NCBI GenBank assembly: GCA_900546645.1
Contig: URDR01000066.1
Location: 1 to 17,099 of the forward strand
Source: an uncultured Bacteroides sp.
GTDB taxonomy: Bacteria > Bacteroidota > Bacteroidia > Bacteroidales > Bacteroidaceae
Direction: 5' to 3'
Length of the DNA stretch: 17,099 nt
Shown here: positions 7,609-15,207 of the stretch, piece by piece
Layout: every line of letters begins with the position of its first letter
Position numbering within the stretch: the stretch's first letter is position 1
Program-made: the position numbers and the translations under genes
Notes under the pieces: model-generated
The model's input: only the letters and a program-made list of their open reading frames with translations
Databases searched by the model: none
Told to the model about the DNA's origin: nothing

Positions 7609-8766
7609 ATGAATACTAAACTAAAATATGCCAAACTTCTTCCCATCATGCTATGCTTCTTTGCCATGGGATTTGTTGACCTGGTAGGCATCGCTTCAAA
7701 CTATGTGAAAGAAGATTTGAACTTAAGTGACTCGGAAGCTAATATTTTTCCTTCGCTCGTGTTTTTCTGGTTCCTGATTTTTTCTGTACCGACAGGTATT
7801 CTCATGAACAAAATAGGAAGAAAGAAAACAGTATTACTCAGCCTTCTGGTTACATTTGCTTCGCTGCTGATTCCGGTTTTTGGCGACAGTTACGGCATTA
7901 TGCTCTGCTCATTCTCTCTTTTAGGAATCGGCAACGCACTGATGCAGACTTCGCTTAATCCGCTGTTAAGCAACATTATCTCAGGCGACCGGCTGGCTAG
8001 TACGCTGACTTTCGGACAGTTTGTCAAAGCCATTGCCTCATTCCTTGCTCCTTACCTCGCCATGTGGGGAAGCTTGCAAACTATTCCGACATTCGGACTG
8101 GGATGGCGCGTTCTTTTCCCTATCTACATGATTGTAGCTATCTTTGCTATTTTGTTTTTGGCTTCTACCCCCATTGAGGAGGAGAAAGCCGATAAAGCTT
8201 CGGGATTTGCTGACTGCCTGAAATTGTTAGGCAAGCCTTTCATTCTGCTCTCTTTCCTTGGTATCATGTGCCATGTAGGTATCGATGTGGGAACCAATAC
8301 CACTGCACCGAAAATCTTGATGGAACGCACGGGGATGAGTTTGGCTGAAGCCGGATTTGCTACCAGCCTGTATTTTATTTTCCGTACACTTGGATGCTTC
8401 TCCGGAGCTTTTATCTTACGCAAACTCAGCGCAAGAACGTTCTTCCTCATCAGCGTAATTTGTATGCTTGTTGCCGTTAGCGGACTTTTTGCTTCAAACT
8501 CGCTGACTGTTATCTATACCTGCATTGCACTGGTAGGTTTCGGCAACTCCAACGTATTTTCTGTCATTTTCTCGCAAGCCCTCTTTGCTGAGCCTGACAA
8601 AAAGAACGAAGTATCGGGGCTGATGATTATGGGATTATTCGGAGGTACCGTTTTTCCGCTCTTCATGGGATTTGCCAGCGATGCCATCGGGCAGCAAGGA
8701 GCTGTGGCTGTTATGGCTATCGGGGTTATCTATTTGCTATATTACACTTGGAAAATTAAAAGATAA
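7609..8766 (+). CDS. MFS hexose transporter (inner membrane)
   Basis: 385 residues, almost entirely hydrophobic helices consistent with 12 membrane segments. The loop between helices 2 and 3 has an MFS motif-A variant, GILMNKIGRKK (about residues 63-73). The opening (LPIMLCFFAMGFVDLVGIAS) and overall layout resemble the sugar permeases (FucP/glucose-galactose type) next to fructokinase genes in Bacteroides fructan loci. It probably imports monosaccharide released in the periplasm, most likely fructose given the kinase 26 nt downstream; galactose or glucose cannot be excluded. It follows GH36 by 30 nt with no promoter or terminator visible, so it is co-transcribed. The reading frame is intact. 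Confidence 0.85.
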   Translation: MNTKLKYAKLLPIMLCFFAMGFVDLVGIASNYVKEDLNLSDSEANIFPSLVFFWFLIFSVPTGILMNKIGRKKTVLLSLLVTFASLLIPVFGDSYGIMLCSFSLLGIGNALMQTSLNPLLSNIISGDRLASTLTFGQFVKAIASFLAPYLAMWGSLQTIPTFGLGWRVLFPIYMIVAIFAILFLASTPIEEEKADKASGFADCLKLLGKPFILLSFLGIMCHVGIDVGTNTTAPKILMERTGMSLAEAGFATSLYFIFRTLGCFSGAFILRKLSARTFFLISVICMLVAVSGLFASNSLTVIYTCIALVGFGNSNVFSVIFSQALFAEPDKKNEVSGLMIMGLFGGTVFPLFMGFASDAIGQQGAVAVMAIGVIYLLYYTWKIKR

Positions 8767-8792
8767 TCATTAACTTTATAATAACTAAAACC

Positions 8793-9698
8793 ATGACAAT
8801 AATGAATAATAACAATAATATAGTAGTAGGAATGGGCGAAGCCCTATGGGATGTTCTCCCGGAAGGAAAGAAAATAGGAGGTGCACCTGCTAATTTTGCT
8901 TACCATGTTTCTCAATTCGGATTAAATAGCCGAGTAGTCAGCGCAGTGGGCGAAGATAAATTAGGAATGGAAATTCTGGAAAACTTCCGGGAAAAGCAAC
9001 TGAACGCAATGATTGAAACAGTTCCTTACCCTACTGGAACCGTACAGGTGGAACTGGATGCAGAAGGAATCCCTTGCTATGATATAAAAGAAGGGGTAGC
9101 TTGGGACAATATTCCTTACACTCCCGCTTTACAGGGACTCGCTAAGCAGACCAAAGCCATTTGCTTCGGCTCACTGGGTCAGCGCAGCATCGTTTCACGC
9201 GACACTATCAACCGTTTTTTGGACGACATGCCCGATACAGAAGACACACTGAAAATCTTCGATATCAATCTTCGTCAAGGATTCTATACCAAAGAAATTC
9301 TATGCAATTCCTTCAAGAAGTGCAACATTTTAAAGATTAACGATGAAGAACTTGTCACCGTAAGCCGCATGTTCGGATACCCGGGCATTGACTTGCAAGA
9401 TAAATGCTGGATTCTATTAGCCAAGTATAACCTGAAGATGTTAATTCTTACTTGTGGAGTAAACGGTAGCTATGTCTTCACTCCCGGAAATGTTTCTTTT
9501 GCAGAGACTCCTAAAGTCACGGTAGCCGATACGGTTGGAGCAGGAGATTCATTTACTGCTGCTTTTGTTTCGTCTATTCTGAAAGGAAAACCGGTAAACG
9601 AAGCGCATAAATTAGCTGTTGAAGTCTCAGCTTATGTATGCACACAAAACGGAGCAATGCCTGTCTTGCCCGACTACCTGAAAGAAAAAGCAAAATAA
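8793..9698 (+). CDS. PfkB-family sugar kinase, probable fructokinase
   Basis: 301 residues, cytoplasmic. The ribokinase/PfkB fold is clear: the opening VVGMGEALWDVLP, signature 1 GGAPANF (29-35), and signature 2 DTVGAGDSFTAAF with catalytic base Asp252 and the GAGD anion hole. The GGAPANFAYH variant and the absence of an N-terminal extension fit fructokinases, which phosphorylate fructose with ATP. Start choice: ATG 8793; ATG 8802 (MNNNNN) is equally possible and would remove only three residues. It is the last gene of the cluster, 26 nt after the transporter, and a hairpin at 9723-9758 follows. Galactose released by GH36 would need the Leloir pathway, whose genes are not in this window. Confidence 0.9.
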   Translation: MTIMNNNNNIVVGMGEALWDVLPEGKKIGGAPANFAYHVSQFGLNSRVVSAVGEDKLGMEILENFREKQLNAMIETVPYPTGTVQVELDAEGIPCYDIKEGVAWDNIPYTPALQGLAKQTKAICFGSLGQRSIVSRDTINRFLDDMPDTEDTLKIFDINLRQGFYTKEILCNSFKKCNILKINDEELVTVSRMFGYPGIDLQDKCWILLAKYNLKMLILTCGVNGSYVFTPGNVSFAETPKVTVADTVGAGDSFTAAFVSSILKGKPVNEAHKLAVEVSAYVCTQNGAMPVLPDYLKEKAK

Positions 9699-9722
9699 CA
9701 GTATGCACTGATACATACTTTA

Positions 9723-9758
9723 ATCCCAATCAGTCTCCAGAGGGGGACTGATTGGGAT
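9723..9758 (+). terminator. Hairpin ending the sugar cluster
   Basis: Arms 9723-9738 (ATCCCAATCAGTCTCC) and 9743-9758 pair over 16 bp with one G-U wobble around an AGAG loop. The downstream sequence (ATATTTCAT) has only a weak U-tract. It starts 24 nt after the kinase stop and precedes the regulator's own promoter, so it most likely separates the structural genes from the regulator. Confidence 0.7.
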
Positions 9759-9818
9759 ATTTCATAAAAGAAAAACATACTCTTTCATTTTTTTACTATG
9801 AGGATTAAAAAAAACGCA

Positions 9819-9826
9819 TAACTTTG
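9819..9826 (+). promoter_or_regulatory. -7 element of the hybrid regulator gene
   Basis: TAACTTTG is a full match to TAnnTTTG, 22 nt before the ATG at 9849. The -33 position (near 9798) has only a weak ATG/TATG, fitting low expression of a regulator. The palindrome seen at 726-793 is not repeated here, so this promoter may not be controlled by the same site. Confidence 0.55.
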
Positions 9827-9848
9827 TTCCTATAACAAAATTAATACC

Positions 9849-12599
9849 ATGAAAATTAATCAATGGATTCTTACCTTTCTGTGTTTTATCATGCTTCTGC
9901 TATGTGATTCATGTACTCATAAGGAGCATCAGTTCTTTATTGGAGTATCCCAATGCAGTGAAGATGAATGGCGCGGACAAATGAACAAAGAAATCAAGCG
10001 GGAAGTTTTGTTTTACCCCGGAACCCAACTTGAAATACGAACTGCTAAAGACAACAATCTGCACCAGATAGAAGATATCAAATACTTCATTCATAAGAAA
10101 GTGGATTTGCTCATTGTCGCCCCTAATGAGGCAGACGCTATTACTCCTGTCATAGAACAGGCTTTCGATGCCGGTATCCCGGTTGTATTAGTTGACCGGA
10201 AAATTCGTTCAAACAAATATACAGCTTATGTGGGAGCAAATAACTATGAAATAGGAAAACAAGTCGGGAATTATATAATCAACCGGTTACACGGTAAAGG
10301 CAACATTATTGAGATTACCGGACTGCATGGATCAACACCGGCTGTAGAACGCCACAAAGGAATGATGGAAAGTTTGAAAAATGCCCCCGAAATAAAAATA
10401 ATAGCTTCCGCTGATGCCGGATGGTTTAAAGACAAAGCTGAAAATTTACTCGATTCCATTCTGGCACACCACACGGACATCGATTTAGTCTTTGCCCAAA
10501 ACGACCGGATGGCTATCGGTGCCTTTCAGGCTGCAGCTGCACAAGGACGAGAAAAAGATATTTTATTTGTAGGTATCGATGCCGTAGCCGGGAAAGGTTT
10601 TGGAATAGAAAGTGTAGCCGGAGGAGAAATGGATGCAACCTTTATCTATCCTACCGGAGGGGATAACGTTGTTCAGACAGCTATGGCTATCTTACAAGGG
10701 AAACCTTATGACAAAGAGATAAACTTATCAACCGCATTGGTTGATAAATCGAATGCACGCATCATGCAGATGCAGACTGAACACATTTCGCAGCTTGATT
10801 ATAAAATAGAACTGCTAAACGGACAGTTGGATGCTTATTTCATGCGCTATTCTGCCCAGCGTATGTTTCTCTATGCCTGTATTCTTATTCTGGTTTTAAC
10901 CGCAATCCTGTTGGTTTTCGTTGTCAGGGCTTTCTGGATTAAAAACAGAATGAACACAGAGTTGTCAAAACAGAAAGCCCAATTAGAAACGCAACGCGAC
11001 CAGCTTATTGACCTTTCACGCCAGCTTGAAGAGGCAACTCACGCCAAACTCTCATTTTTCACTAATGTGTCACATGATTTCCGTACACCGCTTACGCTGA
11101 TTGCCGACCCAATCAACCAACTAATGGAAAGCAATCATTGTACGCCACAAGAGCAGACATTGCTAAATGTTGTGCATAAAAATGTAACCATTCTCTTGCG
11201 TCTTATCAACCAGATATTAGACTTCCGTAAATTTGAAAACGGAAAACTTGAAATCAACTTCTCACAGTTTAATGCCGCCCAGTCTATTTGTGAATGGGCT
11301 GAGTCATTCCGAAGCCTGTCTTATCGAAAGCATATTCATTTTAACATTACAGTAACTGAGCATACAGAAGAATATGTCTTGACTGCTGATGCAGAAAAGT
11401 TAGAACGCATCTTGTATAATTTACTGTCGAATGCTTTCAAGTTTACACCCGAAAACGGACAGATAGAAATCATATTATCCACCTTCCGACGCGAAGATTC
11501 ACCTTGGCTCAAACTTTCGGTCAGTGACACAGGTAAAGGTATGTCGCCCGAACATATCCAGCATATCTTCGAACGCTTTTACCAAATCGATATCCATCAT
11601 ACCGGCTCGGGAATCGGCTTGGCACTTGCCAAAGCTTTTACAGAAATGCATCATGGGCAAATACGGGTGGAAAGTATAAAAGATAAAGGAACTACTTTTA
11701 TCGTAGAAATTCCAATGACACAGCCAGACTTCCACAATGAACAGGCAACGAATAAAATCATCCCGGAAAGCCTGAAAGAAGGTGCTGTTCTCGATGCTGA
11801 TTCAAACATGGGCTCTTCTGAATCAGAAGAAAATACAGATGAAAACCTCCCTACCGTACTAATCATTGATGACAACCAAGATGTAAGAAACTATATTCGT
11901 TTTTTGCTGCAACAGCAATATGACATAGTAGAAGCCGAAAACGGATTAGAAGGGGTAAAACTTGCTCTGAAATATGTGCCCGATGCCATCATCTGCGATG
12001 TCATGATGCCTGTCATGGACGGAATGGAATGTTGCCGCAAACTAAAAACAGAAATGCAGACTTCACACATACCGGTTATCATGCTCACAGCATATACCAT
12101 GGATGAGCAAAAAATCAAAGGATATGAGTGTGGAGCAGATTCTTACCTGACCAAACCGTTTAATGGAAAAATACTGAAGGCAAGACTACAGAATCTGATA
12201 GAAAATCACTTGAGACTGCAAAATTTCTTCACAGATCAAACCGGAATGACCTCGAAGCCTCAGCTCAACGAGGCCGATAAAGGATTTGTAGACAAGCTGC
12301 GCAAAGAAATAGAAGAACGATTAAGCAACCCTGATACCAATGTGGAGGATTTAGGAGCTGCGCTCGGGTTCAGTCGAGTGCAATTGTACCGCAAAACAAA
12401 AGCACTTACCGGATATGCCCCCAATGAACTCTTGCGGATAGCCCGCTTAAAAAAAGCAGCTTCGCTTTTAGCTGCTACCGAAAAAAGTATCGCCGAAGTG
12501 ACTTACGAAGTGGGATTTTCATCTCCTTCTTATTTTACACGTTGCTTTAAGGAATTCTTTGGAGAAAGCCCTACCGACTACCTGAAACGCATACGGTAA
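9849..12599 (+). CDS. Hybrid two-component regulator with periplasmic sugar-binding sensor (HTCS)
   Basis: 916 residues, complete sensor and response regulator in one chain. The N-terminal signal/anchor (MKINQWILTFLCFIMLLLCD) is followed by a type-I periplasmic-binding-protein domain (about 28-310; VDLLIVAPNEADAITPVI, GIPVVLVDRKI, VFAQNDRMAIGAFQAA). One membrane helix spans about 339-364. The kinase core has the H-box FTNVSHDFRTPL (His409), the N-box (LLSNAFKFTPENG), DTGKGM and GSGIGLAL. The receiver starts near 668 with phospho-acceptor Asp717 in CDVMMPVMDG and Lys in LTKPF. An AraC-type helix-turn-helix domain (about 812-916) ends the protein. Domain order matches the Bacteroides fructose sensor BT1754 rather than the beta-propeller HTCS class. 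It probably senses a periplasmic monosaccharide, perhaps fructose, and activates the upstream cluster; ligand and target are inferred. Confidence 0.93.
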   Translation: MKINQWILTFLCFIMLLLCDSCTHKEHQFFIGVSQCSEDEWRGQMNKEIKREVLFYPGTQLEIRTAKDNNLHQIEDIKYFIHKKVDLLIVAPNEADAITPVIEQAFDAGIPVVLVDRKIRSNKYTAYVGANNYEIGKQVGNYIINRLHGKGNIIEITGLHGSTPAVERHKGMMESLKNAPEIKIIASADAGWFKDKAENLLDSILAHHTDIDLVFAQNDRMAIGAFQAAAAQGREKDILFVGIDAVAGKGFGIESVAGGEMDATFIYPTGGDNVVQTAMAILQGKPYDKEINLSTALVDKSNARIMQMQTEHISQLDYKIELLNGQLDAYFMRYSAQRMFLYACILILVLTAILLVFVVRAFWIKNRMNTELSKQKAQLETQRDQLIDLSRQLEEATHAKLSFFTNVSHDFRTPLTLIADPINQLMESNHCTPQEQTLLNVVHKNVTILLRLINQILDFRKFENGKLEINFSQFNAAQSICEWAESFRSLSYRKHIHFNITVTEHTEEYVLTADAEKLERILYNLLSNAFKFTPENGQIEIILSTFRREDSPWLKLSVSDTGKGMSPEHIQHIFERFYQIDIHHTGSGIGLALAKAFTEMHHGQIRVESIKDKGTTFIVEIPMTQPDFHNEQATNKIIPESLKEGAVLDADSNMGSSESEENTDENLPTVLIIDDNQDVRNYIRFLLQQQYDIVEAENGLEGVKLALKYVPDAIICDVMMPVMDGMECCRKLKTEMQTSHIPVIMLTAYTMDEQKIKGYECGADSYLTKPFNGKILKARLQNLIENHLRLQNFFTDQTGMTSKPQLNEADKGFVDKLRKEIEERLSNPDTNVEDLGAALGFSRVQLYRKTKALTGYAPNELLRIARLKKAASLLAATEKSIAEVTYEVGFSSPSYFTRCFKEFFGESPTDYLKRIR

Positions 12600-12639
12600 T
12601 TTTTCTTCTGAAAAACCAACCGATTCCCTAAAAAGATTA

Positions 12640-12647
12640 TATCTTTG
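12640..12647 (+). promoter_or_regulatory. -7 element of the DUF3256 gene
   Basis: TATCTTTG is a full match to TAnnTTTG, 36 nt before the ATG at 12684 and 40 nt after the HTCS stop. No clear -33 TTG is present. It shows that the downstream gene is probably transcribed separately from the sugar cluster. Confidence 0.55.
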
Positions 12648-12683
12648 GCGCACTTTAATATTTCCTCATTTTAGAACAAGCTT

Positions 12684-13397
12684 ATGAAACATATTTTATT
12701 CATCATTTTTCTGTTATCCACATTCAACAGCTATGCACAAGACTTAAAATCCTTGTTCATTGCCATCCCCGATTCTCTATCTCCCCTTCTTACTAAAGTA
12801 AACCGGGAAGATTTCGGCGACTTTTTAGACAGCAACATGAAGGCAGAAGTCCGAAACCGTTTCGGGAATACTTCGGAAATGAAAAAACTTACCTCCGATT
12901 ACTTACTTTTACAAACCAGCTCTGCCAGCATCACTGAAATGAAGCTTTTACCTGTAAACGACTCCACTAAAATCATTTGTATAGTCAATACGTATATGGC
13001 TCCGGTTGCCGACAGTCAGATTTCCTTTTATGATACTTCATGGAAAAAACTCTCTCATACAACTTTTCTTCAACTGCCAGAAGAGAAGATGTTTTACAAA
13101 CCTGCCCAAAACAGCAGCCAAGCTGATTCGCTAAAAAACCTACAAGCAGCAGCCGATATGTATTTACTTCAGGCAAAATTATCTGAAAACAATACTGAGC
13201 TTTCTTTTACCTATACCACACCTCAATATTTGGACAAGGAAACAGCCCAAAAACTAACCCCCTTTCTACGTAACAACCCATTGACTTATGAATGGATAAA
13301 CGGGAAATTTGTTCCTTCTGAAAACAAACTTTCCCATACCGGATTATTAATGCCAAGCCAGAGCAGCGACAAGCCGACTGATTCATCCTCCAAATAA
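12684..13397 (+). CDS. DUF3256 family secreted protein
   Basis: 237 residues. It has a signal peptide (MKHILFIIFLLSTFNSYAQ) and no further membrane segment, so it should be periplasmic. Family features I recognise from Bacteroidales DUF3256 proteins are the start DLKSLFIAIPDSLSPLLTK, an NREDFGDFLDSNMKAEV block, LTSDYLLLQTS and MKLLPVNDSTKIICIVNTY. The C-terminal tail is rich in Ser, Lys and Pro and looks disordered. No catalytic motif is visible and the function is unknown. It has its own promoter and is followed by another promoter, so it is probably a single-gene transcript. Its neighbours downstream are cell-wall and housekeeping genes rather than sugar genes. Confidence 0.8.
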   Translation: MKHILFIIFLLSTFNSYAQDLKSLFIAIPDSLSPLLTKVNREDFGDFLDSNMKAEVRNRFGNTSEMKKLTSDYLLLQTSSASITEMKLLPVNDSTKIICIVNTYMAPVADSQISFYDTSWKKLSHTTFLQLPEEKMFYKPAQNSSQADSLKNLQAAADMYLLQAKLSENNTELSFTYTTPQYLDKETAQKLTPFLRNNPLTYEWINGKFVPSENKLSHTGLLMPSQSSDKPTDSSSK

Positions 13398-13467
13398 ATA
13401 ATAAGCCAATCACTTCTTTTTCATATAAAAATAGTTAAGCAGCCATTCTATTCTGACAAAAAAAAAT

Positions 13468-13475
13468 TATCTTTG
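13468..13475 (+). promoter_or_regulatory. -7 element of the M23 peptidase gene
   Basis: TATCTTTG is a full match to TAnnTTTG. It lies about 100 nt before the ATG at 13575, giving a leader of roughly 90 nt, longer than those of the neighbours. The -33 position has TTCTG rather than TTG. Confidence 0.55.
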
Positions 13476-13500
13476 GGACGATTTTTTGCAAGACCTTAAT

Positions 13501-13553
13501 ATCCTACTATAGGATGTATCCAAATTTGAACAGATGAAACCCTCCTCGGTTTC
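13501..13553 (+). other. Two small hairpins in the leader of the M23 gene
   Basis: ATCCTA-CTA-TAGGAT (13501-13515) and GAAACC-CTCCTC-GGTTTC (13536-13553) can each form a 6-bp stem within the 5' untranslated leader. The second ends 21 nt before the start codon, and CCTCCTC is exposed in its loop. They could influence translation, but each stem is short enough to arise by chance. Confidence 0.3.
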
Positions 13554-13574
13554 TTGAAAATAAGTTAGAATAGA

Positions 13575-14483
13575 ATGATTTTAAAGTGTATTAAAACAGT
13601 AGCAGTAGCCGCATTGGCATTAGTCAGTACCCATGTCTCAGGGCAAGACTTATTGGCACGTCAAGCTCCGATTGACCGAAAACTTAAAGCAGTCGATTCT
13701 TTAGCATTGGTACGACAAATAAAAGCCGAACAAGCTGTTTATCCTGCATACAGCCTTTACCCTAACTGGAATAATGACCGTGTACATGCATACGGAAACA
13801 CCGTACAAATCCCCGATAGTTTCCGAATTGACTTAACCGGATTCTGCATGCCCACCACACACACCAAGATTACCTCTAAGTGTGGTCCGAGATGGCGCCG
13901 CATGCACAATGGCTTAGACATCAAGGTATATATCGGAGATACCATCCGCGCAGCTTTCGACGGACGTATACGTATGGTAAAATACGAACGCCGCGGCTAT
14001 GGTAAGTATGTGGTAATCCGCCATGACAACGGACTGGAAACTATTTATGGTCATCTTTCCAAGCAAATCGTAAAAGAAGATGAATATGTAAAAGCCGGCG
14101 ACCCCATCGGATTAGGAGGTAATACCGGACGATCTACCGGTTCACATCTGCATTTTGAAACACGCTTTTTGGGAGAAGTGATCAACCCTGAATTCATGTT
14201 CGACTTTCCTAACCAAGACATCGTAGCCGACAGCTATCTGTTTGTTCGAGGCGCCAACCGATATGCTTATCAGCGTACACGTGCCTTGGCGGCAGTAAAA
14301 TCCGGAAAGTCTGGAGCACAAGAAGCAGAAAAATCAGCTATCCGCTATCATAAAATCCGTAAAGGAGATACATTGGGACGCATCTCACGCCAGTATCATG
14401 TATCGATAGACCGCTTATGTCAGTTAAACGGCATCAAGCGTTCCACCACCTTACGCATCGGACAAATTCTTAAATGCTCTTGA
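13575..14483 (+). CDS. M23 zinc endopeptidase with C-terminal LysM domain
   Basis: 302 residues. An N-terminal signal peptide (MILKCIKTVAVAALALVSTH, cleavage near SGQ) sends it to the periplasm. The lysostaphin-type M23 core spans about 95-210. Zinc ligands are His111 and Asp115 in HNGLD and His193 in HLHFE, with His160 (YGHLS) and His191 as the other active-site histidines, so the site is complete and should be active. LysM follows at about 258-301 (YHKIRKGDTLGRISRQY, NGIKRSTTLRIGQIL) and binds peptidoglycan glycan chains. It should cut peptide cross-bridges during wall growth or division. LysM at the C-terminus places the anchor after the enzyme. The ATG at 13575 is the only start giving a signal peptide. 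Confidence 0.92.
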   Translation: MILKCIKTVAVAALALVSTHVSGQDLLARQAPIDRKLKAVDSLALVRQIKAEQAVYPAYSLYPNWNNDRVHAYGNTVQIPDSFRIDLTGFCMPTTHTKITSKCGPRWRRMHNGLDIKVYIGDTIRAAFDGRIRMVKYERRGYGKYVVIRHDNGLETIYGHLSKQIVKEDEYVKAGDPIGLGGNTGRSTGSHLHFETRFLGEVINPEFMFDFPNQDIVADSYLFVRGANRYAYQRTRALAAVKSGKSGAQEAEKSAIRYHKIRKGDTLGRISRQYHVSIDRLCQLNGIKRSTTLRIGQILKCS

Positions 14484-14513
14484 TTTAAACGAAAGCAAGT
14501 TTGCAAATCATAT

Positions 14514-14590
14514 AGGCACAGTCCTCACGAAAGCACAGTTTTCCTAATAGAATCATCCTATTGCCTGTGAAAAGCGTGAAGACTGTGCCT
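14514..14590 (+). terminator. Long branched stem-loop after the M23 gene (terminator or structured RNA)
   Basis: Outer arms 14514-14529 and 14575-14590 pair over 16 positions with one C/A mismatch (AGGCACAGTC against GACTGTGCCT at the base). Inside, CACAG/CTGTG and AATAG/CTATT can form nested helices. It lies between the M23 stop and the next promoter. No strong U-tract follows immediately (AAATTCATTTTATAT), so termination is probable from position rather than proven by form. Confidence 0.5.
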
Positions 14591-14631
14591 AAATTCATTT
14601 TATATAATTGGGCTTTTCTCTGAAAAATCAG

Positions 14632-14639
14632 TACCTTTG
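14632..14639 (+). promoter_or_regulatory. -7 element of the DUF1599-tpiA gene group
   Basis: TACCTTTG is a full match to TAnnTTTG. A TTG at 14608-14610 is 24 nt upstream, slightly far for a -33 element. Transcription would start near 14646, leaving about 19 nt before the ATG at 14665. This argues against the in-frame start at 14608. Confidence 0.6.
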
Positions 14640-14664
14640 CCCAACGATATATGAGTATAAAAGC

Positions 14665-15207
14665 ATGAAAGATACCAAAGCACAATTTGAACAGGTTATG
14701 GCAATTTGCCGTGACTTATTTGCAAAAAAACTACACGATTACGGAGCAGCATGGCGCATCATGCGTCCCTCTTCGGTAACCGACCAGATATTCATCAAAG
14801 CAAACCGTATCAGAAGCATCGAAGTAAAAGGTGTAGCCTTAATCAATGAAGGCATTCGCGGAGAATGGATTGCAATTGTAAATTATGGTATCATCGGACT
14901 GATACAGCTGGAATTAGGCTATGCAGAAACCGATGATTTAACTGAAACGCAAGCTTTGGAGTATTATGACAAGTACGCCAAACAGGCACTAGAGTTGATG
15001 CTACGGAAAAACCATGACTACGACGAAGCATGGAGAAGCATGCGTACCACATCATACACCGATTTGATTCTGATGAAAATCTACCGCACCAAACAGATTG
15101 AATCGCTCAGCGGAGAAACATTGGTTTCGGAAGGTATTGATGCAAATTACATGGACATGATTAATTATTCCGTTTTCGGACTGATCAAATTAGAGTTTGG
15201 AGAATAA
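14665..15207 (+). CDS. DUF1599 protein with internal duplication
   Basis: 180 residues, no signal peptide or membrane segment, so cytoplasmic. I choose ATG 14665 (MKDTKAQFEQ) because the frame's earlier start at 14608 lies upstream of the promoter. The protein is two copies of one domain: copy 1 at about 18-85 (HDYGAAWRIMR at 24-34) and copy 2 at about 111-179 (HDYDEAWRSMR at 117-127). They align with one gap and share TD, INEG/VSEG, NY and GLI-LE-G positions. This matches the DUF1599 domain found widely in Bacteroidales. No biochemical role is established that I know of. It overlaps the following gene by 11 nt, which suggests translational coupling. Confidence 0.82.
   Translation: MKDTKAQFEQVMAICRDLFAKKLHDYGAAWRIMRPSSVTDQIFIKANRIRSIEVKGVALINEGIRGEWIAIVNYGIIGLIQLELGYAETDDLTETQALEYYDKYAKQALELMLRKNHDYDEAWRSMRTTSYTDLILMKIYRTKQIESLSGETLVSEGIDANYMDMINYSVFGLIKLEFGE

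Noticed and set aside
14608..14664. Earlier in-frame start for the DUF1599 protein
   Set aside because: It precedes the -7 element at 14632-14639, and the added residues do not resemble the family.
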